This document shows positions 13,501-24,365 of a DNA stretch of 64,000 nt, in pieces (position 1 is the stretch's first letter; each line of letters opens with the position of its first letter). The stretch comes from Isoetes taiwanensis (Eukaryota; Streptophyta; Lycopodiopsida; Isoetales; Isoetaceae). A program made the translations under genes and the position numbers. The notes under the pieces are model-generated. The model worked only from the letters and a program-made list of their open reading frames with translations. It had not been told where the DNA came from and made no database searches. The DNA is taken from the NCBI GenBank assembly GCA_021234155.1, contig JAJEKV010000054.1:6780655-6844654 (forward strand), read 5' to 3'.

Positions 13501-14700
13501 GGAGAACGACACTAGGGGCCACTAGTGTTCGATGACATATTTTATGCCTAAAGGCATTGATAAATAGATCTAAGACACTAGGGGCAACAACATATTTTTA
13601 TGCCATGTGTCAAATATGTTAAGACAATAAAGCAATAATTTATTTAAACCATTGGAAAAAATCGAGTACTAGCGGAATAGGTAGCATCGAGTTTCCAGGC
13701 CTGTCGCTAGTCATTGCCACGTGGCATTTCCATATTGCCAGAATCCATTAACTCTGATCAGGAGAGGAACGATTTTGGGTGGAGAAATCATGGGCAATCA
13801 GCATGTAGATAAAGAACTCAATTTTTTCGTCGATGAAGAAGCCTTAACATAAATTCGGAGATGTGGTTCATCAAGCTTCTGTCATTTATTTATGGCAGTG
13901 TGAATGAATTGTGGTGTTGTGCGTTGATTTTGTTGGCAGTGGAAGGAAATTAGCCCCATTTCTACATCAATTTACAGAGGACGACAAAGCGCAGGTTGCT
14001 AAAACCTGCTTTACACTGGAAATTCGGCCCCAATCTATGGGCGTGCCCCAATCTGTAGTTGCATCATTTACCAGATGAATCGATTTGTTTGACAAATGCG
14101 AAGGATAAATTGCCCCGAAATTGCTGCAGATATTGAATGAATTGAACCCAAGAGTCGTGACTTTGGCCGACTTTGGTGAGGCAAGAATTAATTAGACACT
14201 GATATAGCTATTTCTACTCAAATTTACAGAATCTCCGGGCTATTATGCTGCGGTTTTTGAATTGCGAGATGCTGAGGCACTAAACTGGAGAAGATTATCT
14301 CGGATTCAGCGGACCCTAAAGTGAAATCCACTAGCCTGGTCGTTTCCGCATATGTAATCAATTGGGCCTCTAGATCTTTCTATAATGCAGATCTGATGAT
14401 CAAATCCTTCCCTGTGGCCCATGTTCATAGCTGGAGGCCTGATTACATACACAAAGACGAGTTGCTCGTCTCAGTCTTTTTGACAGATCTGAACATACCC
14501 GCATTCTAAAAGCTTGCAAAATTCATCTGTTTGTCATCCCACACTTGGCACTGCCATCACATTAAATAGGGACCTTGTGAACAAACTTCATGATGCCTGA
14601 TTTCCCTACAGGAATTGAAATAAAAGGCATGCACCATGTAGTCATTGTTGGCTTTTAAATATACAGTCAGCAAGTTCAAGTCTGACATGTGGATGTTTCT
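10520..14700. other. Intergenic stretch without recognisable genes
   Basis: AT-rich sequence with stops in all frames and only short open stretches. I see no domain, no tRNA and no clear terminal repeats. The stretch near 10730-10960 looks like a degenerate transposon tail, but its family cannot be told. Confidence 0.5.
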
Positions 14701-15286
14701 GAGTTGTTGAATTAGATTAGCAAGTCTTCTGTAGTTCGTTCGGTGCTCGGCGGTATGGGCTGAGATTAGGGAGCGTGTTGCTCCTTAGATCATGGACAAG
14801 CAATGTATTTGTAACCTCAGTAATATCAAATGAGCACGTCTCTGTTTTCCTAGCTTATTCGCTGTTTTCTGATAACGAAATTTCAATCACCTTGAAATTA
14901 TAGCCCTTTTCATCCTGTTTTTATAAACCGAAATGCCCTGTTGATTGCATGCTGAATTTTTGGGCGGCGCCGCTTCCATCTCTATTTCTTCAGCCGATTT
15001 CTTCTTTAGCCCATTTCTATTTCTTTCTTTAGCCGATCTCTATTTCTTGAGCCAATTCATTGATCTTCGACCTGTTTCTTGAGCCGATTCATTGATCTTC
15101 GTTGATCTCTATTTCTTGAGCCGATTCGTTGAGCCGATGCACTCAAAAGCTCCGGCCTGCACCAGCCTCTACTGCGCCCAAGCTTCATCAAAATCCTCCT
15201 AAAGCAAAGATAGAGAAAAACTCATACAGATCGGAACGAATGCCTCACGAAAGGGCAAAATTTCAAGTTGATTGAAATTTCGTCGG

Positions 15287-15441
15287 GTAATTTGCACGAG
15301 AAAAAAATTTCGCTTGAAATTTTCTGGCGGCCGCCAGCTGACCTGGCGGCGCCGCTCGTGGCTCCGCCACTCGCGGCCCGCCAGGTCAGCTGGCGGCCGC
15401 CAGAAAATTTCATCGCGAAATTTTCTCCTCGTGCAAATTAC
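15287..15441. repeat. Long GC-rich hairpin in the copia leader/LTR end
   Basis: Two arms of about 65-70 bases (15287-15355 and 15372-15441) are imperfect reverse complements, with the strongest pairing in TGGCGGCCGCCAGCTGACCT and its complement. About 16 bases form the loop. In RNA this would be a very stable stem just before the primer-binding site, where retroelements keep packaging or dimerisation signals. Confidence 0.8.
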
Positions 15442-15453
15442 TCCTTCCTAATA

Positions 15454-15465
15454 TGGTATCAGAGC
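15454..15465 (+). promoter_or_regulatory. Copia primer-binding site (initiator tRNA-Met type)
   Basis: TGGTATCAGAGC is the usual plant copia primer-binding sequence, complementary to the 3' end of initiator methionyl-tRNA. Its place before gag sets the orientation of the element as +. Confidence 0.85.
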
Positions 15466-15486
15466 GGGTGATCCAGGGATGGTGGT

Positions 15487-16514
15487 TTAATGCATGAGAC
15501 CATCAACGGTGACATTTGGCTCTAAAAGTAAAACGTATTGGTTACTTTTGGGCACGCAATCAATTCCAGATGGGAAAGATTGAAAAATTGACTCATGCCA
15601 AGAAAATTTTTCCTCGTTCAAACATCCTGGATCAGTGGTGTATTTGGGAGCTATGTCTAAGCTGCAGCTATACAGATCAAGTGCTACTACAGTCTGATTA
15701 TGCACTGATGGGAAGTATACTTGAGTAACAATTTTGTCTACTGGAATCTCATCATTCTTGGCCACAAACACACTGAATACTTTATCACACTTTAGTCTTC
15801 CATCTCTATCTATAATAGAGTGTGGATCACCTGTTTTGAAATCACGCCGCACCCTAATCCCATAGGCCTTCTTAGACACCCTTGAGCCCACAACCTGGTT
15901 GAACCCAAATACCACAGCTCCTCTGCAAATTGCACTTCCTGGATTTGGAGGAACTATAATGCTTTTAACCTTTGCTCCAAATTCCCTCTTAATATTATTC
16001 GTTTTGTGCAAAACCACCAATCAGAATCATGCAACCAATTTTTTAAGCCTTTCAAAGATCTCACGCCAAACAAAGGTTTGAGATATTAAGCTGCATATTC
16101 TATCCACTTCAGTTTCAAATATATGCTTCATATCTGTGCAGGTCAATTCCAGTTGATCATAGTTGCTGCTGATGGACTGATTATCTAGTTTCAAGTGCTT
16201 CAACCAGGCATGAGTCAGTTCTCTTGGCAGTCTAAGTTTAGCATAGAAATCATAAGTTCCATCAAACGAACACTTTGTGGTAAGCCACCAGTTGAGTACT
16301 TCAAGTGCAAAATCTGGGTCCTCCTTAACAAATTTAGCAAAGCATCCAATCTTTGTGGCCACAAAGCTGAAAAAACTAGAGTCTATAAAGGCACCCCCTC
16401 CTAAGGCACTGCGGCTCATAACTGCTTCCTTCACCTGTAAGACTTTTCCATCATCAGCAACTATTTGGTGCACAACAATGTCGATAGTACCTCCACCAAT
16501 ATCTATTGGTTTAT
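15487..16514 (-). pseudogene. HSPA12-like HSP70 fragment captured inside the copia element
   Basis: Read on the minus strand from 16514, the sequence encodes the second half of an HSP70-type nucleotide-binding domain of the divergent HSPA12 group. The phosphate-2 motif DIGGGTIDIVVHQ comes first, then a helical stretch with LELTCTDMKHIFE, then VPPNPGSAICRGAVVFG, YGIRVRRDF, and a C-terminal region ending TTDPGC. The DIGGGT loop and the PPNPGSAICRGAV segment are the family marks. A frameshift near 16027 splits the reading frame in two, and the N-terminal lobe is absent. It lies antisense between the copia primer site and gag, and appears to replace the gag start, so it was probably picked up during reverse transcription. 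Confidence 0.8.
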
Positions 16515-17646
16515 CAAGGTCAGGGCTAAGTTGTCCGAGAAGGGACTATGGCATATAGTCTCTGGCGATGAAGCAAAGCCAGTTTCTCAGAAGACCGCTG
16601 CACAGGTAGTGAAGGGAGAAACCGCTTCAGATGGAGAAACCAGAAATGAGGCTCTGGTTAAATGGAGGCAAAAGGATTGGGAGGCCAGAAACAGGCTTAT
16701 GCGGTATCTTGACGATACCATGATTGCCCAAGTTGAGGCAGCTGAGAGCACCAAAGAAGCATGGGAGCAGCTTGCCAAGATCTATAAGAGAAAACATTTT
16801 TCTCATCAGGCCAATCTCTACTCAGTGGTTTTCACCACTAAGCTGAAGGATTGTGTCAATTGTGAGGAGTATATATCCAAAATCAAGGCCGCTGCTTTGC
16901 AGTTGAAGGGCTTAGAAAAAGGATTGGACGATGACTTGATAGTAGGAGCCCTGTTGCTCGGCTTACCGGCATCTTATAACAATGTAAAGAATCTCATTGG
17001 GACATGTGAGCATGTTCAGACTGAATGGGCATGCCAACAGATTCTTATGGAGGAAGGAAATCAAATGGGAATCAAAAAGGGCGGAGGCAAGGAAGATTTA
17101 GCTCTGGCAGCCAAGGCAGAGAGCTCTGAGACCCGGAAATATTACAATTGTAACAAGATAGGACACATTGCTAAAAATTGTCCAGAACCTGATAGGAGGA
17201 AGAAGGGAAAAGAAGAGCCCAATCAAAACCATCAGGCACAAAAGGCTAGTCGATTAAGCACCTATGAAGATACAGATACCAGCTCAAGCGGGAATTCTCC
17301 CATCATGACAAGAGCTTTCTTTGCCCAAGTAATGCATGGGGAAAAGCTACCCTGGATAAAATGGCTGCATACCTTGCTGCTGAATCTTCTGCTTTTGGTT
17401 GCCCAGGTCTTTAGCTGCATGTTTAAGAGGCTTGGTGTGAAGATTGGAGATGAAGAAAGCATTTTGGATCATGGATTTGAAACAATGAGCCTAGTAGCTC
17501 ATATTTCAGGGGGACTGTGGTATTTGGATTCCGGTGCAAGGGAAGGGCCAGCTTGGGATAGCTGGAATGGGAACAATCCTGTTACATCTTCCTTCAGGGC
17601 AGGTTCAGCTGAAGAAAGCCCTGTTTGTCCCAGAATTGGAGCATAA
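16498..17646 (+). pseudogene. Copia gag with zinc knuckle and start of protease
   Basis: Gag of a Ty1/copia polyprotein. Recognisable parts are the W-x-x-K-x-x-x-x-L entry, the UBN2-type helical region (LSEKGLWHIVSGDE through to the LLGLPASYNNVKNLIG part) and a zinc knuckle at about 17136-17178. The first knuckle cysteine is changed (YYNCNKIGHIAKNC where C-x2-C-x4-H-x4-C is expected). The protease active site follows at about 17520 as YLDSGA. The frame then breaks near 17640. The N-terminal part of gag before 16498 is replaced by the HSP70 fragment, so the frame has no native start. Confidence 0.85.
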
Positions 17647-17722
17647 TCTTCTCTCTGTATATCAAAATTGGATGATGCTAATTTAACTGCCACTTTTGGC
17701 AACAAACAGTGCATCATAAGAG

Positions 17723-18735
17723 ATGGAAAAAGCAAACTCATTGCCAAAGGAATTCGAGATGGGAGTTTGTATAAGCTATGCTGGAGTCAGGAGACATCAG
17801 TTGCTCTCAATCTTGGATAATCCCCACCAGATATGGCACGAAAGGCTTGGGCATGCCAACTTTCAGTTGCTGAAACAAATGAATAAGTGCCACTTTGTGC
17901 AAGATTTGCCAAAGATCAAGCCACCTACAGGGGTCTGTGAAGGCTGTGCATTGGGGAAGCTGGCTAAGAAGCCTTACAGCAAAGCAAAAACTAAAAGAGC
18001 TACATCTCCTTTGGCTTTGATCCACATGGATCTATGGGGCCCTGCGCGCAAGAGATCCTTTGGAGGATCTCGATTCTTTCTTCTTATCATTGATGACTGC
18101 ACAAGAAAGATCTGGGTATTCTTTCTTCAAAGAAAATCTGAGGCCTTTGTTCAATTCAAAGTCTGGTTGGCTGAAGTTGAGAACTTTAAGCAGGCTACAG
18201 TCAAATGCATTCGGACAGACCAAGGAGGCGAGTTCCTCAGTGGAGAATTTATTGAGTTCCTCCAAGAACGAGGGATTAACCATCAATTGGCTGTAGCTGG
18301 TGAACATGAGCAGAACGGAGTCGTGGAAAGAAAGAATCGGACAGTTCTGGAATGTGCTCGAGCAATGCTGTTTTCCAAAAACATTCATGTGCGATTCTGG
18401 GCTGAAGCTGTCAACACAGCAGTTCACATTCTAAATGTCCTTCCAACTAAAGCGGTTGCCCAGATGGTTCCTGAAGAAGCTTGGACAGGTTTCAAGCCAT
18501 CTGTTGCAGACTTCAAAGTGTTCGGATGCATGGCCTATGCCCATCTTTCAAAGGACGAGCAGCAAGGTAAGCTTTCCCATCGTGCTATTCCATGCATGTT
18601 TGTGGGATACAGTCATCAGTGCAAAGGTTATAAGTTGTATTTGCCTTCCAAACGGAAGATGTTTGTTCGCCGCAGTGTTAGATTTGATGAAACAGACAAC
18701 CATCATCCAATTAAATTGGGATTATGTCAACTCCA
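17723..18735 (+). pseudogene. Copia GAG-pre-integrase and integrase, truncated
   Basis: The frame contains the GAG-pre-integrase zinc region (HERLGHAN and later CEGCALGK) and the integrase core with its three acidic residues: D in HMDLWGP, D in RTDQGGEF and E in NGVVERKNRT. The C-terminal integrase region (FGCMAYAHL and MFVGYS) follows. After about 18735 the protein runs into unrelated low-complexity sequence, so the reverse transcriptase is absent. It continues the gag frame after one or more frameshifts around 17640-17780. Confidence 0.9.
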
Positions 18736-19340
18736 AAATCACGCCAACCTGCTGTTGTCTTCTAGGGGGTTTTTATTTTTTTTAATCTTTTTTTTTGGAC
18801 TTCAAAAATAACATAAGTTTGCGATTCACGTGTGACGTTTCATATGCGAATTGAAATATGCAAAAATGAAGAATAGAATAGAATAGAATAGAAAATGGAG
18901 GACATGTATAGGCTTTTAAGTTCTACCACGTCGATCATCATCGTATACCCCTAGTTACCAACTTCCAAAGAGCAAGTTGCTAACATAGATGAGACCAAAA
19001 TTGAAGAGCATTTAGATGATAATATTAGGTTTGATAATAACAGATTGCATTATTTGCGAGGCAATTCCAGACTCGAAATTATCGATACATGACACAAATA
19101 TCATACAAAAATATCATATATTCTAATAAAACATTAAGGGATCAATCCATGTTTTTCTACGTATTTAACAAGGTGTGGTTCCATGTCAGCCGTTCTATCC
19201 AGTTCTGGGTATGAATCTAACACTTCACCCACCGTCATCCCCATAGCCAAATTATGCATGTCGTATTTAATTAAAGTGGGACAAATCTCGAATTTTGGGA
19301 CTCAGACTGAAAATGGGACAAATTTTTTTACATTGAATCG
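18736..19340. other. Non-coding stretch after the truncated copia
   Basis: AT-rich sequence with a short AATAG repeat near 18875. No coding signal. About 30 bases around 19256-19285 recur in reverse complement near 23577-23606, so part of this is a dispersed repeat. Confidence 0.5.
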
Positions 19341-19344
19341 TTGT

Positions 19345-19682
19345 TAGATCAGGGGGAGGGGAAGGGGAAGGGGAGAAGTTGGGGGAGAAGTTGAGAGAAG
19401 TAATGGAAGGGGATAAGTTAGAAGAAGGGGGGAGGGAGGAAGTTCGAAAAGGGGGTTGAGAAGAGGGGGCAAGGGGAGGTGAGAGGAGGGTGCAAGAGGA
19501 AGTGAGTTCGGAAAGGGGGCTGAGAAGAGGGGGCAAGGCGAGGTGAGTTTGGAAAGGGGGGTGAGAAGAGGGGGTGAAAAGAGGGGGCAAGGGGAGGAAG
19601 TTCGGAAAGGGGGGTGAGAAAGAGGGCAAGTGGGAAGAGTTGGGGGAAGAGGTGAAGGGGGAAGGGGAGAGGCGAAAACCAA
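19345..19682. repeat. Purine-only minisatellite (G/A strand bias)
   Basis: More than 300 bases consist almost only of G and A on the + strand, in irregular units of roughly 40-50 bases such as AAGGGGGCTGAGAAGAGGGGGCAAG. Its Pro/Leu/Ser-rich minus-strand frames are artefacts of this composition. Such tracts can form triplex or G-rich structures. Confidence 0.8.
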
Positions 19683-20920
19683 AATAACTAAAGGGGAATA
19701 CATCAAGATTAAGAAAGATAATATTAAAATATAATTAATAATTAATTTAATTAAATATAAAATTAATTTAATTAATTTAATATACAGGGAGCAAAATTTG
19801 AGGCGCGTCCCAAAGCTTTCTCCAGGTCTTGACTCTACTTTTGTCTCTGCTCTGTCTGCAGCTGGATGAGCAAAGCATCACCCTACACATGGAAAAATCG
19901 GTATTCACCTCTTAAAATATTCTTCATTACAAATCTCTCATTACAGAGTTTTCTTCTGTGTGACTCTTCTTTTTTCTGCCGGATCTCTCCAAGCTTCCAG
20001 CCTTTATTTCCTCCACCTGCTTCAAAATACAGCTCAAACTTGGCGATGGTGCATTTGGGTTTCCACCGGAAAGCGATCTTGTCTTTTTTCCTCGTTCTCT
20101 GATAGCTTCATATTGACTCTGCTTGCTTGTCATTTTTCTTACACTGTGAACAGCCCCCCTCCTGGCCTATACAAAACCGTTCTTTTTCTTCTCGACTAGT
20201 GAGTCGAGAATTAAAACGCTCTTGATTCTCCGCTCTTTGAGACAAACGCTCTGATTGCAAGGACCTCGACCTCCCCATTCACTAGTTTTCCCATTTTCCT
20301 GTACAAATCCCCCATTCATTTATTAGACGGTGGCCTGCTCTGCATCTGTAGACGCATCTGTGGGCGCTTCAGCGGCTCCTTCAATATCAACATCTCTGAC
20401 ACACAACTGTCGGTTTGATTTTTTATTTTTCTGAGAGCATGAAGAAATGAAGCTCATTATCTTGAAAAGCTATTCGATCTGAGCATCTGTAATGAACATT
20501 ACAGACAAATCGTCCAGCAACGTCAGGAAAGCAAAGCAACCAGAAGAAAGCAATAGGCGCAAAAAGCGAAGGTTGGCGTGCCATATCAGACCGGATTTCA
20601 TCCAAGAAACGAGCAAGAACTAGCAGATTGGCAAGAATTTGTGCAGAAAAGAGAGAAAATACCTGGAAGAAGCGATGTGGATTTTCCTCCATCGATTTAA
20701 GGGGTTACCTATGCTTCCCCTTTTGGCTTTCCTTCTTACTCTGTGAGTATTTACTGGTGCATGCGATTCTTGACCTGTAATCTTAGATATCTGATTCTTG
20801 ACCTCTGGATTCAGCTTCGGAAACGAGATATTGTTTTAAAAAGGCCGGATTCATGCCAAGGGAACAGAGAGTGTGTGAAGGGAAAGGCCGGATTCATATA
20901 ATGTAGGTATTTGCAGAGAA
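19683..20920. other. Region without an assignable gene
   Basis: An AATTAATTTAATT-rich tract (about 19725-19790) is followed by moderately open sequence on both strands. A single TCTCGACTAGTGAGTCGAGA palindrome at about 20192 resembles the core of the array at 22440-23010. I see no protein domain. Confidence 0.4.
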
Positions 20921-20924
20921 GGGG

Positions 20925-21103
20925 TCAAGAACATTGATCGGCCTTTCATCATCGGCCTTTAGATCGGTTTCTTGGCTAGTCCATTGGGTTAGCAACTAAG
21001 AGATCTTGTGTTCAAGTCTCTGGGGGTCCGTCATATGTCCTCATGGACGCTGCCAATGTGGTATGACGTAAAAATACTATCTATCTATCTATCTATCTAT
21101 CTA
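20925..21103 (+). repeat. Candidate tRNA-derived SINE
   Basis: A pol III A-box-like sequence TGGCTAGTCCATTGG (20973) lies about 35 bases before a B box GTTCAAGTCTC (21010), the normal spacing for tRNA-derived SINEs. The unit ends in GACGTAAAAATA followed by a (CTAT)n tail at 21076-21102. The same tail motif, ACGTAAAAAT plus a TTAT-rich repeat, ends the LINE at about 58620-58665 on the minus strand, as expected if the SINE borrows that LINE's machinery. The 5' boundary is approximate. Confidence 0.55.
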
Positions 21104-22335
21104 AATCTGCTGGAGGCCTTCAAAGTCGGTTGTTGCATCAGATCATTTTCATTTCTTAAAGCAATCGCCATAGCCCTGTTCTTGAAGCCCTGACCGGCCG
21201 CCATATCACTGTCAGTTTCATGCAGTCTATTTTTGCATCCAGATGATCATTTCTGTGGAACCGCGACCATAGCCACAAAGCTCTGCGCCATAGCCTCCAA
21301 ACCAGACATACCCCCTTTCCGGCCCTTCTTTTTCAGCTTCTGCTTCTTTGTCTAACTCTTCTTCTTCAGATCTTGCTTCTCATCCAGAAAATAACTCTCC
21401 TGAAGAGCCACATAAGTAAATGATATTTTGGCGGGTCATGGTGGCGACCTCCTTTGCGGAGATGGATTTTATTTATCAGGTTTAGATTTGGAGATGGAGA
21501 CGGAATGAGGGCCATACCTTTAAAAAAGCTCCGACAAAGCCTTTAAGAAGCTCTGTCATTCCCTTTCGACGGATTCGTGGTTACAGATCTGCCGGAAACC
21601 AGAGTGGTTTCTCCTTTCCAAGTGCTTTCCAAGTGGTACAACAGGATGTGCGGCACAAAGGTGTGTACCAAATTTCAAAATTCAAATATTGGGGGGAAAA
21701 AAGGGCGGGGTATAAGAAACAATTAAATTTTAAGTATAGGCGGGAAAAAAAGGCGGGGTAAACATTAATATATTAAAAAGGGTAAACATTAATATAAAAA
21801 AAATGCCCCGTTCGAAAATAGGAGAGGGTCCATTTGTTTTCTATACGTATACCTAGAAACAACATAGCATAAGGTGTATTTTTTCGTAGAAATACATGGG
21901 GATGGTCTATTTTTTCGTAGAAAATATATGGTGTCCATTGGAAAAAATACATAAGATAAAACAATAAACTATAGTGTGTTAAAACAATAAACTAAGATGA
22001 GAAAAAATAATAAACTATGGTGTTTTAGAACTGTATTTTCTATGTTTTAGAACTAGGGTGTTTTGGCATTTAGAAAATACATACTGTATTTATTATACAA
22101 TATATAGGATAGGATATTGTATTTATTAGAAAACGTTGACATACTAAAAGGGGAAAAGGCCCGGGGGAGGGGGGTCCTATTTTTTGGTCTATGTATACAT
22201 AGAAAATGCACAGGTATGGTGTGCACTTAGAAAATACATAGGATATGATGTAACTAATAATGATTTGCACTCTATGATATTGGAGGTAGAAAACTATTTT
22301 TGTAGGCAAGTAGGTTCGCCACAAAATGGCCTGTT
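21104..22335. other. Non-coding AT-rich stretch
   Basis: No gene is supported. A fragment GGCGGGGTA(T/A)A is repeated near 21705 and 21755, and phrases such as TAGAAAATACAT and TTTTTTCGTAGAAA recur through 21830-22240, suggesting decayed tandem or dispersed repeats. Confidence 0.45.
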
Positions 22336-22439
22336 GTGTTTTTCACTCTAAATGGCCTTAGACATATATTTTTCATCTTGAGGAGCTTAAAACCTGCTTT
22401 TTTTTTTATTTTGGAGGGCCTTAAAACTGCATTTTTCAC

Positions 22440-23012
22440 TCTGAGCTGCCTTTCTCGACTCGCGAGTCGAGAAAGGCCCTCAAACCTAGGTTTTTCGCTT
22501 TGAGCTGCCTTTCTCGACTCGCGAGTCGAGAAAGGCCTTCTGACCCCTAAAACCTGCGTTTTTTTGCTTTGGCTTGCCTTTTTCGACTCATGAGTCGAGA
22601 AAGGCCTTCCGACCCCTAAAACTGCGTTTTTGCTTTGAGTTGCCTTTCTCGACTCGAGTCGAAAAGTCCTTCCCGACCCTAAAACTTGCGTTTTTAAGCT
22701 TTGGTCGCCTTTCTCGACTTCAAGGAGTCGAGAAAGTCCTTCTAAAACTTGCGTTTTTAAACTTTGAGTTTCCTTTCTCGACTCGCGAAGTCGAAAATTC
22801 CTTCCCGACCCCTAAAACTTGCGTTTTTTTCGCTTTGAAACGCCTTTCTTCACTTCGCTGAAGTCGAAAATTCCTTCTGACCCCTAAAACTTGCGTTTTT
22901 CGCTTTGAGCTGCCTTTCTCGACTCGCGAGTCGAGAAAGGCCTTCTGACCTGTGCTTTTTCCCTCCGAGCTGCCTTTCTCGGAGTCGAGAAAGGCTCTCA
23001 GACCTGTATTTT
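22440..23012. repeat. Array of about 60-bp units with a CTCGACTCGCGAGTCGAG palindrome
   Basis: Around nine to ten units follow one another. Each has a CCTTTCTCGACTC...GAGTCGAGAAAGG inverted repeat, then a CTTCYGACCCCTAAAACTTGCG phrase and a short T run with GCTTTGAG. Some copies have drifted or lost part of the palindrome (for example 22645 and 22855). Units vary from about 50 to 70 bases. Seen directly; no known satellite family is recognised. Confidence 0.9.
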
Positions 23013-23077
23013 CCAAAAATGGCCCTAAGAACTGTGTTTCATTTTATTTTTTTTGCCTGTAGCATCACTTGACTAAC

Positions 23078-23250
23078 TTGATTTTGTCTTTTGCAGTCCT
23101 TATCTCGACCAGATAGTACATGCTTGGGAGCAATGAAAAGACCAGTTCATTGAAGAAAGGTGCCGAGAAGAGGGTGGTGACATCAGTTGGACATACAAGC
23201 ACGTGACCCATGAAGGAACTCCTCATACAAATTTCTATCGTCTGTAAGTT
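23078..23250 (+). other. Possible orphan exon
   Basis: A good acceptor (TGTCTTTTGCAG) is followed by an open stretch with coding-like composition: after PYLDQIVHAWEQ there is a stop, then EERCREEGGDISWTYKHV and THEGTPHTNFYRL, ending close to a GTAAGT-like donor at 23244. One in-frame stop is present. No domain is recognised, so this is either a decayed exon or coincidence. Confidence 0.3.
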
Positions 23251-23579
23251 GCTCCGTGACTTGGAGAGAGCTCCACGCGCCCTTTGCACTAGGTGGTTCG
23301 TGTGTGAAGAGGGTGTAATCATTGTGCCCATACGACCACTATGGTCTCTTCACCCACTGTACTATATATTGTAATGAGCCCATTTATAAATATAAGGTAT
23401 CTCAAAACTAGTATATTTGGGTGATTAAGTAAACAATTTGCTTAATTTTTGTTGGAATTTGTGATCTATTGTCTACCCACACTAATAGACAAAAATTCCA
23501 CTTATGGCCAGTTTTCGGGTCGGGGTGCTTCTTTTTGTGTAAATTAACAGGGTTCCGAAAAAAAATGGGAATGGAATGA
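23251..23579. other. Short non-coding spacer
   Basis: AT-rich sequence between the possible orphan exon and the HAD relic. It includes the copy of the 30-base sequence shared with 19256-19285. Nothing else is visible. Confidence 0.4.
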
Positions 23580-24125
23580 GTCCCACTTTAATTAAATACG
23601 ACTTATGCATAATAGACACAAACTTCACCAGAAAATCATCTGTCGCAAAGTTTTTTGGATCGTAAGATGGTGGATTCAGGGCCTGCATTTGATTGTAGAA
23701 GCATTTGAGAGCATCATCATCCACGATGATTATATCATCCTTATTCTCGATACCAAGTTCGTCCATCATGTTACTCAAGTGTTTGATGAAGATAGGCTTG
23801 CCTGTTGGATCCTTGGGATTAGTGAACTTCACACATTTGTTCTGATCCCAAAAGGTCAACCAATGTCTACGCATTTCCCCCAATGCCTCCAAAGTATCCT
23901 TGATGTTCCTTAGTTCCATGGATGACCAAATACCAACTCAAAATAACCTGAATGCCTCATCTAGCATCTCTTTCAAGTGCGTACCAAGGATAGATCCACT
24001 TGGTGTTTGATTCTACCGGTGTCCGTTGAAACCGATCTCTAGCCACTTTATTTTTCGGAAAAGTCTTGCAAAGGACTCCGCTTTAGGTCGAACACCACAA
24101 CCTTCTTAGAAACGCAATGGAAGTC
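23580..24125 (-). pseudogene. FCP1/NIF-like HAD protein relic, third copy (HAD-C)
   Basis: Minus-strand relic of a HAD-superfamily protein of the FCP1/NIF type (members dephosphorylate protein serine or threonine). The nucleophile region VVVFDL-x-GVLCKTF appears after a one-base frameshift near 24088. A VGIWSS motif follows at about 23917 and the C-terminal acidic motif DDIIIVDDDALKCF at about 23715. At least two frameshifts and stops break it. It differs from the HAD copies of elements A and B (CKTF and WSS here, GKMYE or GKFYD there), so it is a separate subfamily. It lies directly downstream, same strand, of the methyltransferase tail, so the two may once have been neighbours in one unit. 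Confidence 0.65.
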
Positions 24126-24365
24126 CGAAACATCAAACATGTATCCAAAAGAAGATACGATAACACAAACAATACAAACGCCAAAGCGTGATTTGAGATA
24201 GTCTTAACCAAATCGGCTCGGCGGATTTTGTTTGACAACGAAAAATAATCAAAGCACGCTGGCGACTTTAATTCAAAGGTAATACAAATTAAATCACGCT
24301 ATGGCGCCGATTTAGTGGGCAAGGCCATACCTATCATCTTCGGTTTATTTGCCGTTAAGTTGGCG

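Larger units (their letters stand above)
14704..18735 (+). mobile_element. Truncated Ty1/copia retrotransposon carrying a host gene fragment
   Basis: From left to right: a putative LTR or leader starting near TGTTGAATTAG (14704), a primer-binding site matching initiator tRNA-Met (15454), an antisense HSP70 fragment (15487-16514), then gag, protease start, GAG-pre-integrase and integrase on +. Reverse transcriptase and RNase H are missing: similarity stops near 18735, just after the integrase C-terminal region, and no 3' LTR is visible. The 5' LTR boundary is uncertain because no clean CA end precedes the primer site. The element cannot move by itself. Confidence 0.8.

Noticed and set aside
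19267-19706. Pro/Leu/Ser-rich minus-strand frames
   Set aside because: Translation of the purine tract; no start context or domain.
21008-21193. tRNA gene near the B box at 21010
   Set aside because: No cloverleaf and no acceptor stem; the boxes fit a SINE head.
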